Of a DNA stretch of 64,000 nucleotides, positions 12,450 through 24,554 are shown one piece after another. The stretch comes from Maylandia zebra (lineage: Eukaryota; Chordata; Actinopteri; Cichliformes; Cichlidae): positions 34,643,623 to 34,707,622 of the forward strand of contig NC_135172.1 of the NCBI RefSeq assembly GCF_041146795.1, in the 5' to 3' direction. The translations under genes and the position numbers were made by a program. How positions within the stretch are numbered: the stretch's first letter is position 1; every line of letters starts with the position of its first letter. The notes under the pieces were generated by a model. That model did no database searches and was not told the DNA's origin. It saw nothing but the letters and a program-made list of their open reading frames with translations.

Positions 12450-12629
12450 ACCGAACGCGATAGAGGCGGCCAGAGCGTCAGGTTTACATGTAAAGTCAAT
12501 GGAAAGGCGCGATGACCCGCGATTGCGGCTCCCGCGAAAATTCGGAAGCAGATTTGCGTCGCAAAAATATGGCAAGCCATTAGTGCCAAAATTCGCCACT
12601 TTCCTAACCCGTTTGGTTAAGAAATGGCG

Positions 12630-12880
12630 TAAAAAACGCCGTTTAATTTTTCAAAACGCCGAAAAAAACGGCGTTCTGTTCCGACAAACGCCGCTTTTTC
12701 CGCCGCTCGGATGGCGCCCTGAACGCACCATCCGAGTGACGTAAAAAGCGGCGTTCAAAGACAGACGGAAACGCCGTTTTTTACGCTACTCGGCACAAAA
12801 CGCCGTTTTTATGCATCTTTGAACGGCGTTTTTTACGGCGTTCTCTGCCAGCTGTAACGGCGTTTAAAACGGCGTTTTAT
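12630..12880. promoter_or_regulatory. Subterminal array of AACGCCGTT motifs (left arm)
   Basis: About eleven copies of AACGCCG/CGGCGTT occur in both orientations within 250 bp, several paired as stem-loops (for example gtaaaaagcggcgtt against aacgccgttttttac). Dense subterminal motif arrays are common transposase-binding sites in long-TIR transposons; binding here is inferred. Confidence 0.6.
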
Positions 12881-13158
12881 TGAAATTATGCAGGGCACGC
12901 CCCATGGTTCCCTCATCCAATTACTTTCAACTCATTTCACCCAATCAAAGAAGAGGAAGTGCAGACCACACTAATGCATCACCGATTCACCTTGCTGCTA
13001 AGTGATTGCCTATTCAGTACCAGTGCTTGTCACAGTATTCACTTGTATTATAATCCCACTATGCATTTTGATGTGTTTAAGGCATGATCGAGCAAACAAA
13101 CGACAGAATACTTTTTCTGAAACCTTAACTGTGTTACCTGTTATGGCAGCTAACAGGT

Positions 13159-13184
13159 AATGAGCAGAGCTAGCTCTGCTCATT
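13159..13184. repeat. 26-bp perfect palindrome in left arm
   Basis: aatgagcagagct followed by its exact reverse complement, no spacer. The mirrored copy is at 29969-29994. It could extrude a cruciform or bind a dimeric protein. Confidence 0.85.
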
Positions 13185-13209
13185 TCTGAGCTTCTTTCTT
13201 ATTTTCCTC

Positions 13210-14100
13210 TTTACTTCTCTTAACCTTTAACTTATGTTTTAGCAATCAGATCCTGCCATCTTGCATTACCGCTTCGTGCTAGTTATGTTGACTTTTCTCT
13301 TCTTTTGTCTCCACTTTTTTCACCCGTGTTTGGACACTCGGCGCATGGCTCCTTTGTTTACATTAGGGATCAGCTGTTAGCGCTGCGCCCTGCAGCTGCG
13401 CTACCGGCAGACAGACCCTACATCCCCAGTGAGGGAAGAAACGGGGGTGATGTCTCCCGAGGACACCTCACACACCATCTCTCCTTCCTGTAATCACTTT
13501 AAATGTGAGATCGCTCCCTGATATGATTGAGGAGCTAATGACGCTAACCCGGTCACAGTGGCAGTATCCCGGCACTGCCCGGTACTCCCTCTGTGAGTAG
13601 GCTGCCCGGCTTCCAGCTGCTGCGGGCGGACAAGACGAGAGACAGCGGTGAGAGGAAAGGAGGGGGGCTGGCAGTGTTTGTTAAAGACGGTTGTGGTATC
13701 TCTGGGCACATCGCTGTGAAAGAACAACTCTGCAACACAGACATTGCGCTATTAGCCGTTAGCATCCGTGGAGGTAGCCTGTGACTCTCTGTGGTCCGCA
13801 GACTGCAAACGCAATCTCCGAGAGCTCTTCTTCTAATATCAGGGGACTTTAATCATGTCTCGCTGGACTCCACACTGCCCACCTTCACCCAGTATGTGAC
13901 CTGCCCCCACCGTAGGCAATAAAACATTGTACTTAATGTATGCCAATGAAAAAGTGGCATACAGTTCATCACCTCCCCCTCCCCCAGGGAAGATCCGATC
14001 GTAACCGAGTGCGTCTTGTCCCTGTGTGTGCAGCCCTTACTGTGCAGGGAGCCACTAATCACCCACGCAGTGCAGAGATGGTCCGCGGAGGGCATATAAA
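13210..14100 (+). mobile_element. Captured L2-type LINE endonuclease fragment (left arm)
   Basis: Frame 13593-13784 reads GFQLLRADKTRDSGERKGGG, and the next frames give LLISGDFNHV and TFTQYV, motifs of the APE-type endonuclease of L2-clade LINEs. Frame 13305-13493 matches the segment upstream of that domain (LLALRPA). Frames are broken. The identical piece sits in the right arm in inverted orientation, so it entered before the arms became identical. Confidence 0.7.
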
Positions 14101-15756
14101 TAAATAATAAAAGCAAGTAAATGACAGTATGCTCTTTCTGAAACAAACGGAGACCTTAACTTTTATCAAAATACCGTTTTACTCAGTTTAAAGTAATACC
14201 ACTTTTTTCTTTTCGAAATAAGTGGAGACATTAACTTTGATCAAAATTCTTTCCCCCGCCATCTCCCTCCTAAGTGGTTAAACTGTCACACTGCTAGACT
14301 GCAACTGCACTCTTTGGTATCAACTTCTGTAATCCTGTAATTTCTGTGTAAAAGAATTAGATTGTGTATTATATTGTTAGTTTATACACCTGTGTGCGTG
14401 TGTATTTATGTATGTCCATACACATATATGGATTGTGTTTTACTTTTTTGTGCTTGAAAGACGCCCTCAAATGGAACCAAATTCCTTGTATGTGTTTGCG
14501 CATATACTTTTCCAATAAATGCGATTCTGATTGAGATATTTCCCTCTGTATGGCACACACGAGTAAATTAAGTAGAAAAAATGTCATGTGTATAGCCTCT
14601 TTTAAAATTGTTTTTAGGCTTGTAGAGATGACAGTAGGCAAGCAGACAAGTTTCCTGAGGTTGGGCTGAATGAACCTATAACACAGAGATAAACCTAAAC
14701 AAGCAGAAGGAACTTTAGCTAAATATATTTTCATGTACAGCCAAATGACTGTAATAAAGTAGGTAAGCCGTGACCATAGAAAAAGCAAAGCAATCACTGG
14801 ATATACTGTCCAAATTGCTACACACTTTTTAAGCATCGTTCACCAACAAACTGAGTCTAACAAATCATTTTCTTTACTTTGGTAATTACAGTTATTGCCT
14901 TATGTATAAAATATAATTTTAATACCAGTGTTCATTATCTTGACGTGATTCTTTTTTTTTTTTACAAAAAAGCTTTACAGCCTCTTACATAATTCTACCA
15001 CAATTACATAATTGATTTTTAACCAGGTTATAGTGAAAGGCCAGGTGTCAATCTCAGAGTTAACGCCGGAGCTTAAAGTCAGTTTGTTAAAACTGCTTTG
15101 TTCTCGAAACCAGTAAAATTAATTCGTAACTTTTAATTCTGAGTTGAGATTGATTCTTCAGTTCTTGGTTTGAGAACAGATGAGGGTAAATTCATTTAAC
15201 CTTTTACCTTGACTTAAGCACATAATTGTACTACATAGCCCTCGTCAATGGAACCCAATACCAGTATTTGACAGTAACAGGTAAGCCTCAAATTTAATTT
15301 TTAAATAGACAAGACACCATGAGAACTGACATTACAATATTTTATTTTACAAAAGTCAGTGTCTTTTAGTTCAAAGTTTGTCTGGCATCTCTTGTACATC
15401 TTGAAAATAAAAAACAAAAACCACTCTATGCAGTGTACTATAATTGAACATAAACAACAATATTTCAAAAGAATATTTCTAGATGAATTGTCATTTGAAC
15501 TATTTCCTGGAAACTTTCTGAACACCACTTATTTTGCATAGCTTGATGCATGAATACCCTAGTTGTCTTAACTGGACTATAAATATAACTATATACACAA
15601 TGAACAGTCATTTGTAAAAACACTTTTAAAATGTAAAATCTTTAAGAAGCCTGAGTGCCAGGAGCAATCCCCTTTAAGAACATTTACAATAAGAACTTCA
15701 TCCCAAAAGCCCACATGTTTTAACCACAGCTTCCCAGCATCAGTTCATGTATGCAG

Positions 15757-18700
15757 CTACACCTTTCCAAATCCCAGGGATCCTTTTAAGGCATCATTCA
15801 TAAGATCTTTGAATTGATCTTCATCTGCAACACCTCTTGGGAGATACAGGGATAAGCTGCACGTTGATGTGTACGGGATACGCCGCATCCCTGACTCCTG
15901 ATCGTAGAAGTCGATGTTGCAGGACTGTGGGAACCCCAGTGGTGGAAGTAAGTCAGCCCCAGTTATAAAGACGAGGAGCTCTTCAAATGTGTGGTCCACC
16001 TCTCGCTCTGTTAAAATACATACAAGTGTTAAATAAGGTGCAATGTGTAGATTTATAATCAGTTACACTGACTGCATAGTAGAACAGTTGCGTTAATGAC
16101 TATTTTGGAGTCAAAAACAGGTTGTTAGGCAAAACAATTATTGCAAAGCATTGCATTAAAAATAAAAAATAAAAATTACTCAAAGCAATCCTGCCCTGCT
16201 AAGACAGGAAATTAATTTTGTCCTCCGAGTCAGACCTATATGTCAAGGACTGTTTATGCAATGTGTATTTTTTTTTTTAAAGAAGTTATTCATTCTGTCC
16301 TTGCAAGAGTACATTGGCTTTCTAGTGATGTCACATTTGCGTGGGTGTTGTCATTGCACCACTCGATTACTCTAAGACACTAATATACAGGAGGTTTCGT
16401 TATAGTCAACGTAATACCTGAAGGTTCTAGTTAGGCAGTGCATCTAATTAACAAATGACCTTTGTCTCAAAGGGAGACAAGTTTCAAATTGTGTTATTCT
16501 ATCTTAAACACTGCAAAAACACTGGGGGTGATCGTGGCTCAAGAGTCTTGAGTCTTGTAATCGGAAGGTTGCCGGTTCGAGCCCCGGCTCGGACAGTCTC
16601 GGTCGTTGTGTCCTTGGGCGAGACACTTCACCCGTTGCCTACTGGTGGTGGTCAGAGGGCCCGGTGGCGCCAGTGCCCGGCAGCCTCACCTCTGTCAGTG
16701 TGGCTGTGGCTACAATGTAGCTGCCATCACCAGTGTGTGAATGTGTGGATGACTGCTTTAGTAAAGCGCTATACAAATACAGGCCATTTACCATTTACTT
16801 AATTCTCAGATGTGCTAATACAATTGAATCATAAATTTTACCATATTTTAAATACAAGTATGTAATATAACTATTTAATATTTTAGTGTTAGAAGTTTTC
16901 GGTCATGTAATAAAATTAATGTTTTACCAGAAATCACAATGAAAATCAAATTACATCCTATCAGTCTAAACAAGCAAGATCTGGTAGAGATGACAGAGGA
17001 TAAAAGAAATAATCTTCCAAAAATATTTGTTGTAGGTGGTTTCCTTTCAAATACCTCACCTAAAAAGGTAAAATAATCAAAAACTTCCTCATATGCTCTA
17101 AGAAGGGGTGGATTTTGCAAAGTTCTAAGGTTTTATTGCACCCAAGTGTTGTTTCGATTTAGTTGTCTGTATTTTGTATTGTGGACACTGTATTTAACAT
17201 GAAATGCCTGAAGCAATTCAAACAGAAACAAGACATGTGTTGTATTCTATGTACTCACCCTGAATGGCCATAAGCCACCATTCCCACTGAAAGATGGTTG
17301 CTTCCTCTTCTTCACGTCTGTTACTTCCAGCTGGACTCCATCCAATGGTGAAGAGATCCTGGAAGCTGTTCCTTGTAAGTTTATTTCCTGCATTTGTAAA
17401 TACAGGAAGGAACTGCTTCCAGCATCTCTTCACCATTTGCCAGAACCGACCACATGAGTCCATACCGGCAACAAACTGCTGAATCATGCTGGCAACCCTG
17501 TTGACCACAGATTGTACTCTCAATTCATACAACATAGCAAAATTGTGAAACAAAACAAAAAGTTTTGTCAATTTAAACACCACCTTAACTGCAATACAGA
17601 TATAAACTCAGCAGATTGATGATTTGTTTAAGTGTTAACTATTAGGGGGGAACACAATGGGAAGACGAGCACTGACCAGGAAAGTACTTTGTAATTTTCT
17701 AACAAATTCTCACCTGTGAAACGCAAAATGAGATACAATCTCGCCCCTTATCCTCTTAACATCAAGTAGTGTGGCAGTGTAGATGTCAGGGATACCACAG
17801 CCTGCAATCCAGTCCCCAAGGTGACTTTTCAAGTCTGCCAGGTCTTCTGGGGTGCTGCAGCTGGAAACCTTGAAAATTAGGCACCTCCATAAATACATAC
17901 GTTTAAAGCATTCACTAAGTGTACTTACATTTTGAGACGTTCCACTGATGAGTTAAGCTATGCATTGTGTTTCACTGAATTTAATTACACCTCAGCATGC
18001 ACACAGTTTTACCTTTTCTATGTTCTGTTTGACGTCTTCGTCCATGAAGACCTCTACATCGAAGTCATCAAGAGATGTCTTCTGGCCACACATCATACAG
18101 AACAGGTGTCTGTTGATACACCGTGGCCCTGGCCCATTGTGTGCTATCGACCAAGCAATCAGTTTACCAGCCGTATAAAACTTGTTGCTTGACAGCAACT
18201 GCTGGCTATAGCTGAACAACAGACTGCCAGGCTTCCCCTCAAAAATCCCTAGGGAATTCTGAGTTTCGACCATAAGTAATCTGCAGGAAAAGATAGTAAA
18301 AAATAAAAAAAAAATTGAGTCAAATTGTGATTTCATCTTTGCAACAAAAAAAAAAACAAAAAAAAACACATTCATGCATTCTATTATTGTGTGGGAGAGA
18401 TGGGAATGGGTTACCGAAAAAATTCCCGCCTTGGGCCTCCATAATCATCGGCCATTTCACCAACAAATTCAATATTTGGCAATTTATGCCAGGCAAAATA
18501 TGACTTGGAAAGTGCCATGCAGGCACTATGTAGGATTTTCCTACGTCGGGCTATTATTGCACAATAATTGCTGGTGTCAAGATGCGTTTCCTGGAAATCT
18601 TTCATCACAGTCGCAAGGTCCATCTCGTCCTGAAGAGGGGGGGGGGGGGGGGGGGGGGGGGGGAAGAGAGAGAAGGGTCATGACTACATGAAACACATAC

Positions 18701-21700
18701 ACAGCAGTTCTGGCAGTGTTGTTCATGAGACATACATGCGAGTCATTTTGTTCAGGGGAAGCCAGGACAGCCTCATCCAGGTCTGATACTTCTGACTCTG
18801 CAGAGTCGATGTAAAACTCTTCCCTAAACAGAACAAATGCATTTGATTTTTTTAATATCATGTATACATACTGAAATGGAATGACTCATCTGATAAAAGA
18901 ATCTGATTTCACATTATTTGGTCCTTGATTGCATCTGTTGGAGCCATTTGGATTTAAACAAATTTCAAAATATTAAAATATAAAGTTTGTTGTTAGTTTA
19001 CTTCCATTTCTGGGTTAATCATTTTTTTATTTGTAGGTTAATGCTCACTTCATTGTTTTGTTGTTTATCTTATCAAGTCAGCCAGGAAGAATTTCAGGGC
19101 TATTTTTGATAACTTAAGAGACTGGTATAAGACCAGCATGCACTGAGATGGGCCTTTTGTTTTGTTTGTTTTTTAATTTGAGAGACAAGCAGCATGAAGG
19201 AACAAAAATGGATCTTGTTATTGGTTGCCAAAATGGATCAATAAACTATAAAATGCAACTTTCAAGTTTTGACAGTGCAGTTTTCCTGCGCACAAAAGAT
19301 TATCACAGGCCAGCAGTGTCTTCTTTTCCTTTTTTTGTGAAACATAAGGAACTGCCCATTTACTGGGAATAGTTTGGGTGATTTGTAGTTCCAAGTGTCT
19401 GAATGGTCAGGCTGACTAAAGTGTTATCGATGCATTTTCAGCAATTAAAAATACCTATATCATGACATCAACAAATCTGAAAAACATGAAAAAGCAAAAC
19501 AGAAACCGAATGAGGCAATTAAACCATTGGTCTATATTCAGAGCACATAAATGTTATCAGTTCAATACATGCAACCTTTCAAATTTTAATATTCGCTGGT
19601 CTCACCCCGTATATTGTACTTATTGAGTGTCTATTTACCTATAGTGTGTGCTTTATAAGTTCCAGTTTACACTTAAGTTTTGGCATGTTATTCAACAACT
19701 ACCACTTGCCTGTTAACCTCTGGTTCCTGGAGACCATGCCTACTAGAATGAGCTGTATGTGTCATGGTCTACGGTGGGTGGCTGGAGTTTCCATTAGGCT
19801 CCTGAACTGACCTGGGATCCGCCCCTGGGCAGGGCCAACTCCAGCTCCTGCACACCTGGAGCCTATTGCAGGCTATCAAGCCAGAGGGATTTAAACCACA
19901 CATCGATGTTCACTCACTGCCAGTTCGTCATCAACCCATGTTGGTAACAGGTCTTGTGTTTCAAGTTCTCGCTGTGCTTCATCTTACTAACTAAGACTCT
20001 TTTGTGCTACAGTCGCTGTACCCACCCTGGCTCACTCCACCTCCGGACTCGGAATACCTAGTGATCATTTTGGAAATCACTCTGTGCCTCACCTGCCTGC
20101 CCTCCTGCCATCACACTCCATCTGGAGCCCCGGATCTCAGGTCAGCCTTTCCACGCCACTCAGCCTCCCCTGGATCTTCATCATCCCCCTCTCAAACACT
20201 CCAGGTCCCTAACTGCAAAGTAAGAATTGCTGCTCTTATACTGGCCACTTCTGAGCTGCCTTCACTACCTGCCTAACTTCTATATCCTCTCCCCTCAGTG
20301 TGACTGTTCCCCACTCAGCTCCGTTCCACTTCTCAGGCCTCGTTCCCTCGCCCTAGCCACGTTCCCCTGGGCACGCCACACCAAGGCTCCACGTCTCGTC
20401 ATTTTCTGTCTTTGCCACGTTTCCCTTTTTTTTGTTCCCCTTGCACTTAACCGTAATAAACTATTAAATCATCTACCGTCTCCGCTCTGGGTTCCTGCAC
20501 CTGGGTCCTATTCAGTACCGGCCATCCGTCGCCGTGACAGTATGGTTTTCATGCAGACCACTGCAAAGGAATAGCAGAAATATTTCATAGCAGGAAGAGG
20601 ACCCCAATGCAGATATTTATTGATCTAGACTACACAAAATGATCCAAGTTATAATAATGATATAATTAGTTTGTACCAAACTAGTTTTTACCAAAAAAAA
20701 TAAATGAAATTGTGCAATAGTTTAAGATTAAAATTCCAACTCATAAACAAACAGAGTGCCATTTACCTGATAACCTCTGGCTCCTGTACATTGTGCCTGC
20801 TATGGTCAGGTGTCTCGGTGTCATGCAGCACACTGCAATATGGTAAATATTGTTGATGAGAGGGTGTAATGCATTTACAGTGCTACAGTCCAAAGGCAGT
20901 TGTCAAAGACTTACATTGCCATCTCAGACTGCACAACTTCTCCACCAGTTGAGTCCTCATTGGCCTCTGTAATCTAAAACACCAGATTATTAAAATATAA
21001 AAGAAATGGAACAACAAATGACAAACAAGAACAGAGGACAACGCGCCAACTGGCAGGGAAACACACAAGGCTTAAATACATACTGAGGTGATTAGGGAAT
21101 GTGAAACAGGAGGAGAGCACAGCTGGGACTCATCAGACATGACGAGGCAAAACTCAACACATTGACATAGTACACAGACTTTCAAAGTAAAACAGGAAAC
21201 TGAACAGACGTGGACTAACCTAGGGGATACGGTGACAGAACAAGAGACACACTGACAGAGACGACTGTATACTAACAGAACACAGAACCACGACCTAAGA
21301 AGGAGAACACAAGAAATGCCCAGGACCTAGGAAGTTAGGAATACTAGCGACAGAAATCAAACCCAAGAGAATCAAAACACATCATGAAATCAAAGCTAAC
21401 TAATACAAACAGAAAAACACCGAGTCCACAGACTCAGGACCGTGACACTTTGGGTAGGTAGAACTTAGGATAACTGAGGGGGAAAAAAATAAATAAATAA
21501 ATAAAGGTTAAGGACATTAACAAAAAACAATGAAAAAGCCAGAACCCAGGAAACTAAGATTACAAGAACAAAATGACCCTAACATACTGTTAGACCACAG
21601 TTGAAGCTTGCTCTACTGCATTTCTGTTATTAACAGTGAATCAATTGGCGGGGCATTATTTAAGCATAGCCATCTGGCATAGTGATCAGATGAATGTCTC

Positions 21701-22997
21701 AAATCCTTTGGGGAAAATCACAGCATTTATTATTCTGAGCAGTAACATGTTAAAGATGTCTTATACAATACTAGGGTGACTGGAGCGCCACTGAGTTACA
21801 GTAATAGTGACAATTATGCCATATCAGCCACCCGAGTGGAACATTTGAATACCTTTGGACGGATATAAAGATTGGAGCGACCCAGTAGGTTTCTTGCTCT
21901 AATTTCTTGGGGCGTCTCCTCTTCAAGAGGAAGAATGAGCCGCTGTCCATTCACTTTGCATAGATCGAACTGCAAGGGTATGTCTGCAATATTGTCCCGT
22001 AGTGCCTGCCTGAATTCAGCTGCATTTAGGTTTACAGGAACGACCACACGAGTAGCAGGAGTGGCATCTGTAATCAAATTTAAACCAAATTAGCTTTCCC
22101 TAAAAACGGAAAAGGGTAAATTGTCACATTGTAGTGTCTCAACATCAACTTATTGGTGCAAGGAAATAAAGATTACAAAGGTGCTAAAAATCTAATGCCA
22201 AATTCTACAATTTGTAAACAACTGACACCATGATGTAATTCTCATTTTTCAAACCCATCACTCCAAATAATTAATATTAATATAAATATTGATTACCCCT
22301 ATGAGATCGGTAGTGTGTCAGTGTGGGATTCCTTAGTACTGACACCTTAAACGTTAACTGGCGATGTCTGGTTCTCCCGCCTCTTGGTCTGCGCACTGGC
22401 CCACCTCCGTGCTGTTGGCGGAAAACTCCAAAGCTATCATTAGACCATGAGATAATTTTAGTGAAACTAATCACACAGAGACACCCCCCCCCCCCCCCAA
22501 GAAAAAAAAGAAAAGAAAAAAAAACCACCCAACACACTCAGAGTAAGGAATGAGTGTTCAATCGGTGTTTATTGCATGCATTTTTCGATTGTCTCGCAAA
22601 TTAAATGCTCCCTGAAAATATGGGATATGCTACATTTATAAACTAAAATCTTTATGCATAAATGCACATAACAGGGATTAAAATGACTGTCATTTGAAGT
22701 CGTCAATCTAGGATAGACATTTATGATTACAGAATTTGTTGTTGAATTGTAACAGATAATTAGTAAACGAGCCATTTATTATTTAAAAATGTAAAAGTTA
22801 TTTCCTTTTGCAAAAACAAAAAAGGCGCAAAGCTAAAAGCTTGCCAATAGAGTAACCACCACCAAAGCATTTCACCTTTGTAGAAGAGATGTCCCCTCTT
22901 CACTGTCATCTTGATTCAGTAGCCGGTTAAATTGGGCATTCATTCTGTCTCTGATATCAGTGACTCTCCGTCGAAATGCAGCGCTCCGTTCGGACAT
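15757..22997 (-). CDS. HECT-type E3 ubiquitin ligase carried by the transposon
   Basis: Twelve minus-strand exons join in frame: 22876-22997 (starts MSERSAAFRRR), 22297-22466, 21853-22067, 20915-20973, 20767-20832, 19710-19759 plus 20545-20560 (split by a solo LTR), 18736-18823, 18415-18629, 18013-18280, 17714-17868, 17259-17497 and 15757-16007. The sum is 637 aa, or 615 if the LTR-split exon is skipped. The C-terminal ~310 residues form a HECT domain: FVGEMADDYGGPRREFFR, YTAGKLIAWS, GPGPR, then LLVFITGADLLPPLGF and the catalytic cysteine in YTSTCSLSLYLP (codon 15859-15861, 33 residues from the end). HECT enzymes pass ubiquitin through this cysteine. It resembles G2/M-specific (G2E3-like) HECT proteins found beside integrase genes in animal genomes. 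The N-terminal half is low-complexity and acidic, with no domain I recognise. Exon 6 uses a GC donor. Confidence 0.8.
16524..16797 (+). mobile_element. tRNA-derived SINE in HECT intron
   Basis: Head with gtggctcaag and a B box ggttcgagccccgg, a conserved body, and a tail atttaccatttac. About 270 bp, between the last two HECT exons, antisense to the gene. The B box belongs to the SINE, not to a tRNA gene. Confidence 0.75.
18637..18662. repeat. Poly-G tract
   Basis: About 25 G residues; on the minus strand this is the C-rich tract just upstream of the HECT exon 8 acceptor. Confidence 0.9.
19760..20539. mobile_element. Solo LTR, 780 bp, inserted in a HECT exon
   Basis: Starts TGTCATGG and ends CCGTGACA (TG...CA with a short inverted repeat TGTCA/TGACA), flanked by an exact 5-bp duplication GTATG (19755-19759 and 20540-20544). 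An AATAAA-like taataaactatt lies near the 3' end. No internal retroelement genes adjoin it. Removing the LTR and one GTATG restores a 66-nt exon equal in length and phase to its neighbour at 20767-20832. Confidence 0.9.
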
Positions 22998-24554
22998 GAC
23001 TGTTCCCAAAAAGTCCGCCAAAAGGCTGGGCAGAAATATATATATAGCATCCCTAAAATTCAAAGTACGGCGGGAGAAGGTACATTGTTTATGATTGGAT
23101 AAGCAAGACTGAAGGTTGTGTTTTTTTTTTAATCCACCCCTTACCACAACCTGTGATCAGAATTTGTGTTAACCAATCACAGTCAACCTCATATTTGTGT
23201 TGTCTCAATCAAGCTATGTGCGACAAACTACATACAGATGAATGCATGCGAAATCTCTGCGCCAACAAAAAACACCGTAAGTACCCTAGTTAATCTCAAT
23301 TATTGTTCGTCTTTGCTAACTAAAAGCTAAGCGATGATTCAAAAACATTGCTTTGTCCTTTTAAGCACATGTTATATGTTAGCTTTGTATTGTAGTAAGC
23401 GAAAAAAAAGTCATGCTGAGAACCTTCACAGACAAGTCATGCTAACCTTTGTCCGTTAGGAATGTTGCCAACATGCCATTTTAGGTGAGGCATGTTAATA
23501 AGGTCTTTAATATGGTACTCCGTTTAGCCACTTTATATTATTTAAAATACGGTTTTATATCACTTGTTACATTAGCCGGATTAGGCTACACGGTACTGCA
23601 CTGCCATCCCAGATAGCAAGACGACATTGAATTGATGTTGATTTTTTTTCTATAAAGTACCGGAGAAAGTAGATTGAATGTTCTTTTGTTATCACTGATT
23701 TATGGTCTAGTTACAGTTCACTAGCTATGTCGACGTGCAATTTAGGTATATCTGACCGGTAAATTAAAGCAGCGATCACCTGGACTGTTCCGTATCACCC
23801 CTCTCACAGTGGTACATCCCTCCAGGTAACCATTCACAAGTCTTGTACAGTAGAGCGGGAATTAATCTCAGCGGAATTGAGAGGAGAAAGTGGATGCAAG
23901 CTGCCGTTAAACTTGACTGAAGAAGAAGAAGAGAGGAGAAAGTAAAGAAATGAATAAAGAACAGTCAGTATATGCAGAAAATAAATAATAAAGTTAAAAG
24001 ACAGCATGGTCTTCATGAACCCAGGGTACAATACAAAAATGTCGTTTTATTTAAGTGAGCAAAACAATGTAGACCATGTTCATTTTGGTAATTAGTTGGA
24101 AAAAAAAAACTAATGACAGCATTTAAAATAAACAAAGATGAATAACATGGATGGGAACATTTGACAATGGAATCGGAACATTATCAAAAATGATTTTTCA
24201 GATATGCTGAGTAGAAGATGCGGAGATTCAAATTTTTAACTTGGGTGTGTGTTTGAAATATGAAAATATTGGTTGACATCGTTGACATACTGCTATTAAA
24301 GATAGGAATATGTATGAAACGTAGATTCAAAAGCTCTATTAACAGAACTATAACCTGTTAGAATGTGACATTTATTTCAGATGCATTCTGTAACTGTTCA
24401 CAGTCCCAATACTTAGTGATGACAGAGTGTTTCCAAAAGTGCTCAGTCACAATTTTCAGAAGACTAACATGAAATTTTTTGATTTATTTAAATATATAAA
24501 CCTGTTGAAAGCAATAATTTAAATTTTTGTCTTTGTAGAATCACAGTACAAAGT
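22998..24554. other. Divergent intergenic region between HECT and integrase genes
   Basis: About 1.5 kb with no recognisable coding frame. It must hold the promoters of both genes and a 5' UTR exon of the integrase gene. I could not identify a clear TATA box for either. Confidence 0.5.

Larger units (their letters stand above)
12568..14203 (+). repeat. Left terminal inverted arm (1636 bp)
   Basis: Outside to inside: terminus TATGGCAAGC, a ~250-bp array of GC-rich motifs (12630-12880), about 270 bp of plain sequence, a 26-bp perfect palindrome, a captured LINE endonuclease piece (about 13210-14100), and an inner border ending gtaataccact. Matches 28950-30585 inverted. Confidence 0.9.

Noticed and set aside
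13305-14146. Open frames in the left arm, mirrored in the right arm
   Set aside because: They are pieces of a frameshifted LINE endonuclease, not genes of the transposon.
16560-16590. tRNA gene (clear B box)
   Set aside because: Followed by a SINE body and tail; no cloverleaf with paired acceptor stem is visible.
16875-17120. Extra HECT exon at the 81-codon minus frame
   Set aside because: The exons ending at 17259 and starting at 16007 join in phase (Q-G|AG-REV) and give a continuous HECT domain, so no exon is needed between them.
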